DNA of 64,000 bases from Massilia sp. Its GTDB lineage: Bacteria > Pseudomonadota > Gammaproteobacteria > Burkholderiales > Burkholderiaceae_D. Below are positions 37,297-48,217 of this stretch, piece after piece (position 1 is the stretch's first letter; every line of letters begins with the position of its first letter). The position numbers and the translations under genes were made by a program. The stretch lies in contig JANYGW010000072.1 in the NCBI GenBank assembly GCA_025359245.1, forward strand, positions 62,001-126,000, written 5' to 3'. A model generated the notes under the pieces. It made no database searches. It saw nothing but the letters and a program-made list of their open reading frames with translations, and was not told where the DNA came from.

Positions 37297-39029
37297 TCAA
37301 AGTCGATGTCGTGGCAATCGGAGCCGGTGTGGCGGGACTGCGGGCCGCCATTGCGGCAGCCGAATCGGATCCTTCGCTGCGGGTGGCGCTGCTGTCGAAG
37401 TCTTACCCGATGGGCGGTTACAAGGGCGCTTCCGAAGCCGGCGCGGCCGGCGTGGTGCTCAGCGAGGACAGCCTGGAGCAGCACGCGGCCGACACGCTGG
37501 CCGCCGGCGCCGGCCTGTCCGACCGCGCCGCGGTCGACTATTTCGTGGCCAACTGCACGCGCGAGCTGGTGCAGCTGGGACGCTGGGGCTGCCCGTGGCT
37601 GCGCCAGCCGAACGGCGCGCCGGCGCCGCGGCGCGAACCGGGCATGGCGGCCGCGCGCAGCTGGACCAGCGTCAACGGCACCGGCTACGATGTGCTCGAC
37701 ACCCTGTTCCACGCCTCGCTGGCGCTGCGCGGCATCCTGCGCTTCGACGACTATTTCTGCCTCGACCTGCTGGTCGAGGATGGCGTCTGCCAGGGCGTGC
37801 TGGCGCTGCGCGTGCGGACCGGCACCTTCGTGCTGCTGCAGGCGCGCGCGGTGATCCTGGCCACCGGCGGGGCCGGGCGCGTGTTCCGCCACGGCACCGG
37901 CGGCGGCACCTTCACCGCCGACGGCATGGCGCTGGCCTACCGCCAGGGCGTGGCGCTGCGCGACCTCGAATTCGTCCAGCGCCATCCGACCTGCCTGCCT
38001 GGCAGCGGGGTGGCGCTGGCGCGCGCGTGCCGGGTCGAAGGCGCGCTGCTGCTGAACCGCCTCGGGCAACGCTACCTGGCCGATCCGCGCACGCCCGGCG
38101 CCGCGCCGCAGGAGGGCAGCCTGGAGCTCGGCTCCGACGCGGCGCTGGTGCACGCGTTCTGGCTCGAACAGCAGGCCGGGCGCACGCTCGAGACCCCCGA
38201 CGGTCCGGCGGTGCTGCTCGACCTGCGCGCGCTGGGCCGCCCGGCCATCGAAGCGCGCCTGCCCGGACTGCTCGACCTGGTGCAGCGCTGCAGCGGCATC
38301 GACGCGTCCGAACAGCTGGTGCCGGTCTGCCCCGCGGTCCAGTACAGCATGGGCGGCATCGCGGTCGACCTGCAGTGCGCGACCACGTTGCCCGGCCTGT
38401 ACGCGGCCGGCGAATGCGCCAGCGTCGGCCTGCACGGCGCCAACCGGCTCGGCGCCAACGCGCTGTCCGAGTCGCTGGTGTTCGGCAAGGTGGCGGGCGA
38501 ACAGGCAGTGCGGCGCGCGCGCTTGGGCAACTTTGCCGCCGGCGCGTCGCTGGAGTTGCTGGGCCTGCAAATCGAGCGGCGCGCGCAGGCGCAGCTGGGA
38601 CGCGACGGCGGGCGCGAACGGGTGCCGCTGCTGCGGCGCGCGATGGCGCAGGCGATGGAGTCCGGCTGCGGCATCTACCGCAGCAACGAGGCGATGGCGG
38701 CCACCATCGGCAAGCTGGGCGAGCTGCGCGCGCGCTTCCAGAACCTGGAGCGCTCCGCCGGCGCGGCGCGCGCCAGCGGGGCCTGGCTGGCGGCGCTCGA
38801 ACTGGGCTACCAGCTCGACGTGGCCGAGGCGATGGCCTGTTCGGCCGCCAGCCGGGCCGAGTCGCGCGGCGCTCATCAGCGCAGCGGCGTGCTGGCCGGC
38901 TATACCGATCCGCGCTATGCCCAGCACACGCTGGCGACCTGTGCCGGCGCGGACGCGCCGCACATCAGCTATGCGGCAGTGGGCGCGCCGCTGGTTTCGC
39001 GCGCGGTCCCGCTGCGGGGTGCGGCATGA
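37287..39029 (+). CDS. FrdA-like flavoprotein with altered active site
   Basis: A 580-residue paralogue of the fumarate reductase flavoprotein FrdA. GAGVAG (residues 12-17), FVQRHPTCLPGSG (229-241), GECASVGLHGANRLGANALSE (375-395) and the C-terminal SRAESRGAHQR align clearly. However, residues that FrdA uses are replaced. The FAD-linking His (YPMRSHT in FrdA) is absent from YPMGGYKG; TEG becomes ARA; the proton-donor Arg of LGPRD is LGSDA; the His of HYTMGGI is QYSMGGI. His233 and the Arg of HGANRLG remain. FAD is probably bound non-covalently, and fumarate reduction is unlikely as known. GTG start with GAGGAG upstream; no FrdB partner. Stop overlaps the next ATG. Confidence 0.8.
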   Translation: MEIVKVDVVAIGAGVAGLRAAIAAAESDPSLRVALLSKSYPMGGYKGASEAGAAGVVLSEDSLEQHAADTLAAGAGLSDRAAVDYFVANCTRELVQLGRWGCPWLRQPNGAPAPRREPGMAAARSWTSVNGTGYDVLDTLFHASLALRGILRFDDYFCLDLLVEDGVCQGVLALRVRTGTFVLLQARAVILATGGAGRVFRHGTGGGTFTADGMALAYRQGVALRDLEFVQRHPTCLPGSGVALARACRVEGALLLNRLGQRYLADPRTPGAAPQEGSLELGSDAALVHAFWLEQQAGRTLETPDGPAVLLDLRALGRPAIEARLPGLLDLVQRCSGIDASEQLVPVCPAVQYSMGGIAVDLQCATTLPGLYAAGECASVGLHGANRLGANALSESLVFGKVAGEQAVRRARLGNFAAGASLELLGLQIERRAQAQLGRDGGRERVPLLRRAMAQAMESGCGIYRSNEAMAATIGKLGELRARFQNLERSAGAARASGAWLAALELGYQLDVAEAMACSAASRAESRGAHQRSGVLAGYTDPRYAQHTLATCAGADAPHISYAAVGAPLVSRAVPLRGAA

Positions 39030-39718
39030 ACACCGAGCGCGCGCTGGGCGTGCCGCCCTACCTGACGACCCACTACTGGTGGGCCTATGTGCATCCGCGC
39101 GCGGTGCGCCTGTTCGAGCGCCAGTGGATCGTCAACCTGATCTTGTGGGGCAACTACAACCGCCTGCGCGAGGCGGTGCTCGACGCGCTGGGCGGGGCGG
39201 GCGGGCGCGTGCTGCAGGTCGCCTGTGCCTACGGCGACATCACGCCCAGGCTGGCCGGCCGGCTCGGGCCGCATGCGACGCTGGACGTGATCGACATCCT
39301 GCCGATCCAGCTCGACAACCTGGCGGCCAAGCTGCCGGCCGGCACCCCGGTGCGGCTGCACCAGATGAATTCGGCCGACCTGGGCTTCGCCGACGCCAGC
39401 TACGACCATGTGCTGATGTTCTTCCTGCTGCATGAACAGCCGCACGCGGTGCGCCTCGAGACGCTGGCCGAGGCGCTGCGCGTGCTGCGTCCGGGCGGCA
39501 CGCTGACCATCGTCGATTTCGGCCGCCCGCACCGCTTCCATCCGCAGCGCTTGCTGTGGCTGCCGCTGCTGGCGCTGCTCGAGCCGTTCGCCCCGGCCCT
39601 GTGGCGCGAAGACGTCGCCGCCTGGCTGCCGGCCGGCGCGCGGGTGCGCGAACGGCGCCGTTTTTTCGGCGGCGCCTACCAGATGCTGACCATCGTCAAT
39701 CCGAAGGACGCGCCGTGA
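39026..39718 (+). CDS. rquA: RquA-like rhodoquinone biosynthesis enzyme
   Basis: A 230-residue methyltransferase-fold protein. The N-terminal block THYWWAYVHPRAVRLFERQW followed by IVNLILWGNYNRLREA, the modified nucleotide motif VLQVACAYGDI (residues 62-72, in place of the usual VLDVGCGTG), and FFLLHEQPHAVRLETL are what I recall of RquA, the enzyme that exchanges a methoxy group of ubiquinone for an amino group to give rhodoquinone, using S-adenosylmethionine. Rhodoquinone carries electrons to fumarate under low oxygen. The ATG overlaps the FrdA paralogue stop, a strong functional hint. The alternative is an ordinary UbiE-like methyltransferase. Confidence 0.7.
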   Translation: MNTERALGVPPYLTTHYWWAYVHPRAVRLFERQWIVNLILWGNYNRLREAVLDALGGAGGRVLQVACAYGDITPRLAGRLGPHATLDVIDILPIQLDNLAAKLPAGTPVRLHQMNSADLGFADASYDHVLMFFLLHEQPHAVRLETLAEALRVLRPGGTLTIVDFGRPHRFHPQRLLWLPLLALLEPFAPALWREDVAAWLPAGARVRERRRFFGGAYQMLTIVNPKDAP

Positions 39719-39825
39719 GGAAGGCGCTGGTCGACACCGCCGATGGGCGCATGTACCGCGCCAGGCAGGAAGGGCGCGACCGCATCGTCAGCACCACGCT
39801 GACCCTGGGAGAATTGAATGGATAG
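39715..39825 (+). pseudogene. C-terminal remnant of a GGDEF domain
   Basis: A 36-codon frame starting at GTG 39715 (overlapping the rquA stop) encodes LVDTADGRMYRARQEGRDRI and a few more residues, the typical last helix of diguanylate cyclases (ADxALYxAKxxGRNRV). Nothing upstream in this frame belongs to the domain. Its end overlaps the next ATG. It looks like a leftover of a lost cyclase gene that has been kept as a translatable linker between rquA and the acetyltransferase gene. Confidence 0.6.
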
Positions 39826-42439
39826 GCATTATCTCGCACCCTTGTTCGCGCCGGCCTCGGTGCTGCTGTTCGCCGGCGGCGAGGACGGCGCCAGCGTCAG
39901 GGCGCAGCTGCGCGCAGGCGGCTTTGCCGGGCGCGTCACCGAACTGGACGCGGCCAGCAGCGGCACCCTGGGCGAGCTGGCCCAGGCGCGCGCCGACCTG
40001 GCCCTGATCGCGCTGCCGCCGGCCGAACTGGCGGCAGCGCTGGAAGCGGCCGGCCGCATCCAGTGCGGCGCGGCGCTGATCGTCTCGTGCGGCGTCGATG
40101 CAGCGCTGGCGCACACGCTGCACGCGATCGCGCGCAAGCACGCGATGCTGCTGCTGGGACCGAACTGCCTGGGCTTCCAGCGTCCGCAGCTGGGGCTCAA
40201 CGCCGGCCTGACCGGGCCGCTGGCCATTGCCGGCCCGGTGGCGCTGCTGTCGCAATCGGGCGCGCTGACGGCCGCCATCCTGGACTGGGCCGCGCGCAAC
40301 GGGGTCGGCTTTTCGACCGTGGTCTCGCTGGGACCGGGCACCGCGGTCGACCTGGCCCAGGCGCTCGACTTCCTGGCCAGCGACGGCAGCACCCAGAGCA
40401 TCGTGGTGTGCATGGAGGGCATCCTCGACGCGCGCCGTTTCACCAGCGCGCTGCGCGCCGCCGCCAACAGCAAGCCGGTGTTGGTGCTCAAGTCGGGGCG
40501 GCGCGCCGCCAGCACGCGTGCCGCGCTGACCCATTCGGGCGCGATCGTCGGCAGCGACGAAGTGTTCGACGCCGTGCTGCGGCGCGCCGGCGCGGTGCGC
40601 GTGAAATCCTTCGTCCAGCTGTTCGCTGCGGCCAAGGCGCTGGCCGCGCGCCATCGTCCGGTGGGCCCGCGCCTGGCCATCATTTCGAACGGCGGCGGGC
40701 CGGCCGTGCTGGCCGCCGACCGCCTCGCCGGGCAGGGGCTGGCACTGGCCCACTTGACGCCGGATGCGGCCGCCGTGCTGGCGGGCGAGCTGGCGCCGCT
40801 GGCGTCCATCGTGGACCTGATCGACCTGTCGGGCGCTGCCACGCCGGCGCATTACGCGGCGGCGCTGCGCGCCTGCGGGCGCGACACCGGCGTCGACGGC
40901 GTGCTGGCGATCTATTCGCCGCGCCTGGGCGGCGACCCGCTGGCCGTGGCGCAGGCCATCGCGCCGCTGGCGGCCGGGCTGGGCAAGCCGCTCTTGACCT
41001 GCGCCATGGGCGAGGACACGGTGGCGGTCGCGCGCGCCGCCCTCAACACGGCCGGCATCGCCACCTTCCGCACGCCGGAAGCGGCGGTCGACGCCTTCGG
41101 CCACATCGCCGCCTTTTATCACAACCAGCAGCTGCTGCGCCAGACGCCGCCGCCGCTGTCGCACCTGGCCAAGCCCGACCTGGAAGGGGCGCGCATGCTG
41201 GTCGAGGGCGTGCTGGCCGAGCGCCGCTACGTGCTCACCGAAATCGAATCGAAGGCGCTGCTGGCCGCGTTCCACATTCCGATCACCCAGACCGTGCTGG
41301 CGCGCAGCGCCACCGAAGCGACCCTGGTGGCGAGCCAGTTGGGCTATCCGGTGGCGCTGAAGATCGACTCGCCCGACATCGCCCACAAGTCCGACGTCGA
41401 GGGCGTGGTGCTGAACGTGCCCAACGCCAGCAGCGTGCGCGAGCTGTACGGCGCGATGCTCGAGAGCGTGGCGCGGCTGGCGCCCGAGGCGCGCGTGCAG
41501 GGCGTGTCGGTGCAGAAAATGTGCGCCAAGAAGCGCGGGCGCGAGCTGTACATCGGGGTGCTGACCGACCATCCGTTCGGCCCGGTGATCGCGTTCGGCG
41601 CCGGCGGCACCAGCATCGAACTGCTGGACGACCGCGCGGTGGAACTGCCGCCGCTGAACCAGTTCCTGGCGCGCGGCCTGATGCAGCGCACGCGCGTGGC
41701 GGCCGCGCTGGGGCCGTGGCGCGGCGCACCGGCGGCCGACCTGGTGGCGGTCGAGCAGATTTTGCTGCGCGTGTCCGAAATGGTGTGCGCGTTGCCGCAG
41801 CTGCGCGAAATGGACATCAACCCGCTGATCGTCGACGCCGACGGCGCGCTGGTGGTGGACGCGCGCATCGTGGTCGGCCATGCGCCGGCGGCGCTGCACA
41901 ACTACGAGCACCTGGCGATCCTGCCATATCCGTCGAACTACCAGCAGGACTGGCCGCTGCGCGGCGGCGGCCACGCGACGCTGCGCCCGGTGCAGCCGGA
42001 CGACGCGCTGATGCTGCAGGAGTTCGTGCGGGCGCTGTCGGAGCAAGCGCGCTTCATGCGCTTCAATTCGAGCCTGCGCGAACTGCCGGCGCCTATGCTG
42101 GCGCGCTACACGCTGATCGACTACGACCGCGAAATGGCGATCGTCGCGCTGGCCAAGGGGGGCGAGCGGATCGTCGGGGTGGCGCGCTACATCCGCAACC
42201 CGGACCTGGCCAGCTGCGAATTTTCGCTGGTGGTGGCCGACGCGCTGTGCGGCGAAGGCCTGGGCACGCGGTTGATGCTGGCCATCATGGACGTGGCGCG
42301 CCACAAGGGCTTGAGCGAGATCGCCGGGCTGGTCCTGGTGCGCAACGCCACCATGCTGCGCCTGATGGGCAGCCTGGGGTTCCGGATCGCGCCGTATGAG
42401 GACGATCCCGATTTCCGGCTGTGCAGCAAGGCCTTGTGA
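39818..42439 (+). CDS. pat: Pat-type protein lysine acetyltransferase (NDP-forming acyl-CoA synthetase-like plus GNAT)
   Basis: A large 873-residue protein. Residues 1-130 look like a CoA-binding domain (LLGPNCLGFQ near 115), then succinyl-CoA-ligase-like parts (LLSQSGALTAAILDWA, ISNGGGPAVLAADRL), an ATP-grasp domain (about 470-700; YPVALKIDSPDIAHKSDVEG, AFGAGGTSIELL, EMDINPLIVD) and a C-terminal GNAT acetyltransferase (about 715-873; GVARYIRNPD, GLGTRLMLAIMDVARHKG). E. coli PatZ/YfiQ has this order and acetylates enzymes such as acetyl-CoA synthetase. Its presence in an apparently redox-controlled operon suggests control of central metabolism by acetylation. Confidence 0.88.
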   Translation: MDRHYLAPLFAPASVLLFAGGEDGASVRAQLRAGGFAGRVTELDAASSGTLGELAQARADLALIALPPAELAAALEAAGRIQCGAALIVSCGVDAALAHTLHAIARKHAMLLLGPNCLGFQRPQLGLNAGLTGPLAIAGPVALLSQSGALTAAILDWAARNGVGFSTVVSLGPGTAVDLAQALDFLASDGSTQSIVVCMEGILDARRFTSALRAAANSKPVLVLKSGRRAASTRAALTHSGAIVGSDEVFDAVLRRAGAVRVKSFVQLFAAAKALAARHRPVGPRLAIISNGGGPAVLAADRLAGQGLALAHLTPDAAAVLAGELAPLASIVDLIDLSGAATPAHYAAALRACGRDTGVDGVLAIYSPRLGGDPLAVAQAIAPLAAGLGKPLLTCAMGEDTVAVARAALNTAGIATFRTPEAAVDAFGHIAAFYHNQQLLRQTPPPLSHLAKPDLEGARMLVEGVLAERRYVLTEIESKALLAAFHIPITQTVLARSATEATLVASQLGYPVALKIDSPDIAHKSDVEGVVLNVPNASSVRELYGAMLESVARLAPEARVQGVSVQKMCAKKRGRELYIGVLTDHPFGPVIAFGAGGTSIELLDDRAVELPPLNQFLARGLMQRTRVAAALGPWRGAPAADLVAVEQILLRVSEMVCALPQLREMDINPLIVDADGALVVDARIVVGHAPAALHNYEHLAILPYPSNYQQDWPLRGGGHATLRPVQPDDALMLQEFVRALSEQARFMRFNSSLRELPAPMLARYTLIDYDREMAIVALAKGGERIVGVARYIRNPDLASCEFSLVVADALCGEGLGTRLMLAIMDVARHKGLSEIAGLVLVRNATMLRLMGSLGFRIAPYEDDPDFRLCSKAL

Positions 42440-42443
42440 GGCG

Positions 42444-44792
<2,349 letters not shown>

Positions 44793-44900
44793 GGATCTCT
44801 CGCGCAGGGACGGTAGCTGCCCTTGCTGCGGGGCATCAGCAGTATCGTACGCGTTTTCCGGCGCGGCGTGGCCATCAGTCTATCGTGCGCTGGTGGCCGT

Positions 44901-44946
44901 TTCCCGGAATCGGGAAAATACCGCTGCCGACTCCCATTCGCGGGAA
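44901..44946. promoter_or_regulatory. second pair of activator dyads (TTCCC-N6-GGGAA)
   Basis: Site 3 at 44901-44916 is TTCCC-GGAATC-GGGAA, exact; site 4 at 44931-44946 is CTCCC-ATTCGC-GGGAA. Start-to-start spacing is 30 bp, identical to the pair at 37044. They lie in the 313-bp gap between the hybrid kinase and the NtrB-like gene, which holds no other feature I can support apart from the promoter at 44987. Confidence 0.7.
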
Positions 44947-44986
44947 TCGGCGCCGCCGCACGGCATCGCGGCGCCCCGCGCGGCGC

Positions 44987-45002
44987 TGGAACCAAACTTG
45001 CT
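44987..45002 (+). promoter_or_regulatory. sigma-54-type promoter of the NtrB/NtrC-like pair
   Basis: TGGAACC-AAAC-TTGCT has GG (44988-44989) and GC (45000-45001) 10 nt apart and a perfect -12 block TTGCT. It lies 40 bp after the dyad pair and about 100 bp before the kinase start, which suggests autoregulation. Confidence 0.68.
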
Positions 45003-45105
45003 TAGGCCGGTAGCAACAGTAATCGATCCGCGGCTTTCAGGAGGCCAAACACCATGCTCCACACCACTTCCCCGCGCCGGCGTGAGCGCTCCGACAAGGT
45101 ATATC

Positions 45106-46710
45106 ATGCCAGACAATGAAGACACAGCGCACATCGGCCAACGCCTCGGGCGTGCCGTGCACACCATGATCGCGACGCTGGCGCCGAACCGTGCCAGGCC
45201 GCACGGCGCGCCTGGTGCGGCGCGGCGCGCGCCGATCTCCGTGCGTACCAAGGGCATGCTGGTATTCGGCGCGCTGATTGCCTATTCGGTGCTGGTTGCC
45301 GCCTTTGCTTTGCAGCAGAAACAGCTGCTGCTGCGCGACTTCGACGCCATCGAAGGCACGCTGGAAACGGAAGCGATGCTGGCCCAAGCCGACGTGGCGG
45401 CCTACCACACCCTGATGGCGCTGTTTGTCAATCCGGCGCCCAATGATGCTGCCGCGCTGGCGCGCATCCGCGCCAATTACCAGGCGCTGCTCGCGCGCCA
45501 GGCGGCGCTGGCCGCGCGCCTGCCCGGGGTCCAGCTCGACCAGCACGAACTGACGGCGGCCTGGGCGGCGCTGGGCGGCCAGGTGCCATCGCGCGCCAGC
45601 CTGGACGGCATGATCGCGCAGTTGGTCGACACCAAGAACGACCTGGCCGGGCTGACCCGCCAGTTGCAGGACACGCGCCGCGAGGCATCGGCGCGCTATC
45701 GCCAGCGCAGCGATTCGGTGGCATTCGCTGCGCTGCTGCTGGGCATGCTGGGCCTGGGTTTGCTGGGCGCGGTGAGCGGCCTGTTCTTCCGGCGCCTGAC
45801 CGACGACCTGCGCATCCTGCGCCAGCGCGCGCTGGCCATCGTGGGCGGCTACCGCGGCGCGCCGCTGGCGGTCACGCGCCATGACGAAGTGGGCCAGCTG
45901 ATGGTCGCGGTCAACGACATGGCCGCCACGCTCGACCAGCGCGAGAAGGAAGTCGCGCGCAAGCGCCAGCAGGTTTTCCACCAGGAGAAAATGGCCGCGA
46001 TCGGCGCGCTGGCTGCCGGCGTGTCGCACGAGATCGGCAATCCGATCGCCGCCATTTGCGGCATCGCCCAGGAAATGATCGAGCGGCGTAACGCGGCCGA
46101 GCAGGGCTGCGCGGGACCCGATTGCCACGATTGCCGGCCCGACCTGATCTACGCCCAGGCCGAAAGGCTGGCCGCGATCACGCGCGAAATTTCCGAGTTC
46201 GCCTCGCCGCGCGAAGCCGAGCCGCAGTTTCTCGACCTCAATGCCCAGCTGCGCAGCACCAGCCGGCTGCTGCGCTACGACCGGCGCTTGCAAAAGGTCA
46301 GCCTGCGCCTCGACCTGGACAGCCAGCTGCCGGCCGTGTACGGCGTCAGCGACCACCTGACCCAGCTGGTGATGAATTTGCTGATCAACGCGATGGACGC
46401 GCTCGAGGAGGTCAAAGGACGGGCCCCGATGCTGACCATTTCGACGCGCGCCGAAAGCGAGCGCGCGCTGCTGGTGATCGAGGATAATGGATCGGGCATT
46501 GCCCCGGCCGACCTGGAGCGCGTGTTTGAAGCCTTTTTCACTACCAAGCCGGCCGGTAAGGGCACGGGCCTCGGCCTGTCATTATGCTATTCGATCGCCA
46601 AGCGCCACGGCGCGACGATCGAAATCGACTCCACCCTGGGCGCTGGCACCCGCGTCCAGGTGGGTTTTCCACTGAACGATACAGCCTACAACGAAGCGAG
46701 CCCCTTATGA
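45106..46710 (+). CDS. membrane sensor kinase, NtrB-like, with cysteine cluster
   Basis: A 534-residue kinase. TM segments are at about 51-69 and 205-228, enclosing a helical periplasmic sensor domain of about 135 residues, then HAMP (229-280) and HisKA with His308 in GVSHEIGNPIAAICGIAQEM. Directly after this helix comes EQGCAGPDCHDCRPD, with Cys335, 340 and 343 (CX4CX2C), an unusual place for cysteines and a possible Fe-S, zinc or redox switch. The ATPase domain has NLLINAMDAL, DNGSGIAP and GKGTGLGLSLCYSI. ATG 45106 follows AAGGT. The stop overlaps the response-regulator ATG. Confidence 0.88.
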   Translation: MPDNEDTAHIGQRLGRAVHTMIATLAPNRARPHGAPGAARRAPISVRTKGMLVFGALIAYSVLVAAFALQQKQLLLRDFDAIEGTLETEAMLAQADVAAYHTLMALFVNPAPNDAAALARIRANYQALLARQAALAARLPGVQLDQHELTAAWAALGGQVPSRASLDGMIAQLVDTKNDLAGLTRQLQDTRREASARYRQRSDSVAFAALLLGMLGLGLLGAVSGLFFRRLTDDLRILRQRALAIVGGYRGAPLAVTRHDEVGQLMVAVNDMAATLDQREKEVARKRQQVFHQEKMAAIGALAAGVSHEIGNPIAAICGIAQEMIERRNAAEQGCAGPDCHDCRPDLIYAQAERLAAITREISEFASPREAEPQFLDLNAQLRSTSRLLRYDRRLQKVSLRLDLDSQLPAVYGVSDHLTQLVMNLLINAMDALEEVKGRAPMLTISTRAESERALLVIEDNGSGIAPADLERVFEAFFTTKPAGKGTGLGLSLCYSIAKRHGATIEIDSTLGAGTRVQVGFPLNDTAYNEASPL

Positions 46711-48110
46711 AATCGATGGATGTCATGGTCATAGACGACGAGCCGGCGATCCGCCAGGTGCTGGCCGCGATGCTGAACAAGGCCGGCTACATCGTGTGCC
46801 AGGCCGCCAACGGAACCCAGGCATTCGAGCGCCTGGCCAAGGGCGACATCGACGTGGCGATCTGCGACATCAAGATGCCCGACATCAGCGGCATCGAGCT
46901 GGTGCGGCGCGCGCGCGCGGCCGGCATCGACACCAATTTCGTCATGATGACCGCGTTCGCCTCGGTCGACACGGCGATCGAGGCGATCCAGGCCGGCGCC
47001 TCCGACTACATGATCAAGCCGGTGCGCAACGAGGAAGTGCTGCACCGGCTGGTCAAGATCGAAGACCTGCGTGGCCTGCGCGCCGAGAACCAGGTGCTGC
47101 GCAGCCTGGTACAGGGCCGCAAGGAAGACCAGTTCAGCTTCGCCGCACCGGCCATGCGCGACCTGGACCGCCTGATCGCCAAGGTCTCGCCGACCGACAG
47201 CACGGTGCTGGTGACGGGCGAGAGCGGCACCGGCAAGGGCGTCATCGCGCGCCGCATCCACCAGCAAAGCCCGCGCGCGAATGCGCCCTTCATTCCGGTC
47301 AACTGCGGCGCGCTGCCCGAGAACCTGATGGAGAGCGAATTGTTCGGCCATACCAAGGGCGCCTTCACCGGCGCCGACAAGGCGCGCAAGGGCCTGTTCC
47401 TGGAAGCGGACAAAGGCACCATCTTCCTCGACGAAATCGGCGAACTGCCGCTCCAGCTGCAGGTCAAGCTGCTGCACGTGATCGAGGACAAGAGCATCCG
47501 CGCGGTGGGCAGCGAAACGGCGCGCCGCGCCGACGTGCGCATCATCGCCGCCACCAACCGCGACCTGGCCCAGATGGTGGCCGAAGGGCGCTTTCGCGAA
47601 GACCTGTATTTCCGCCTGTCGGTGTTCCAGATCCACGTGCCGCCGCTGCGCGAGCGGCGCCAGGACAACGGCGAACTGGTGCGCTTCCTGCTGCGCCGCG
47701 GCGCCGCCCGCATGGGCATCACGCACGAGATCACGATCGACGCCGACGTGCAGGCCATCTTCGACCTGTACGACTGGCCGGGCAATGTGCGCGAGATGGA
47801 AAACGTGGTTGACCGCGCGTTGATCCTGTCCGACCACGGCCACATCACGCACGGCGATTTGCCGCCGCAGTTACTCAAGGGCGCGCGCGCCGCCGCGCCC
47901 GGCATTGCCGTGGGCGACAGCGGCGACGGCCTGCGCGAACAGGTGCGGCGCTTCGAATGCGCGCTGATCGCGCGCGCCATCGCCGACGCCGATGGCGACC
48001 GGCGCGCGGCGGCGGCCAAGCTGGGAATCGGCTTGTCCAGCCTGTACCGCAAGCTGGAAGAACTCGAAGGCGCTGGATTGGCGGCGGCCGACGGCGCCCC
48101 GGCAAGATGA
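46707..48110 (+). CDS. NtrC-family sigma-54-dependent response regulator
   Basis: A 467-residue activator. The receiver domain has Asp54 in VAICDIKMPD; the AAA+ domain has the P-loop GESGTGKG (171-178), the sigma-54 contact GAFTGA (218-223), Walker B GTIFLDEIGELPL, and FREDLYFRLSVFQIHVPPL; the C-terminal Fis-like helix-turn-helix ends AAKLGIGLSSLYRKLEEL. The start overlaps the kinase stop (ATGA). The sigma-54-type promoters and repeated dyads at 36988-37137 and 44901-45002 are probable targets. Confidence 0.93.
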   Translation: MKSMDVMVIDDEPAIRQVLAAMLNKAGYIVCQAANGTQAFERLAKGDIDVAICDIKMPDISGIELVRRARAAGIDTNFVMMTAFASVDTAIEAIQAGASDYMIKPVRNEEVLHRLVKIEDLRGLRAENQVLRSLVQGRKEDQFSFAAPAMRDLDRLIAKVSPTDSTVLVTGESGTGKGVIARRIHQQSPRANAPFIPVNCGALPENLMESELFGHTKGAFTGADKARKGLFLEADKGTIFLDEIGELPLQLQVKLLHVIEDKSIRAVGSETARRADVRIIAATNRDLAQMVAEGRFREDLYFRLSVFQIHVPPLRERRQDNGELVRFLLRRGAARMGITHEITIDADVQAIFDLYDWPGNVREMENVVDRALILSDHGHITHGDLPPQLLKGARAAAPGIAVGDSGDGLREQVRRFECALIARAIADADGDRRAAAAKLGIGLSSLYRKLEELEGAGLAAADGAPAR

Positions 48111-48138
48111 CGCGATGATTGGGCTGGTTCGGAGCAAT

Positions 48139-48152
48139 TTGATCTGGATCAT
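48139..48152 (+). promoter_or_regulatory. FNR/DNR box upstream of the DNR-like gene
   Basis: TTGAT-CTGG-ATCAT matches TTGAT-N4-ATCAA in nine of ten positions, 65 bp before the ATG. Confidence 0.7.
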
Positions 48153-48217
48153 ACAAGCGCCGCTAGCATATCGCTACGATGGGAGCCTTGATTTTAGACA
48201 AGTTCCCCCGAGGCGAC

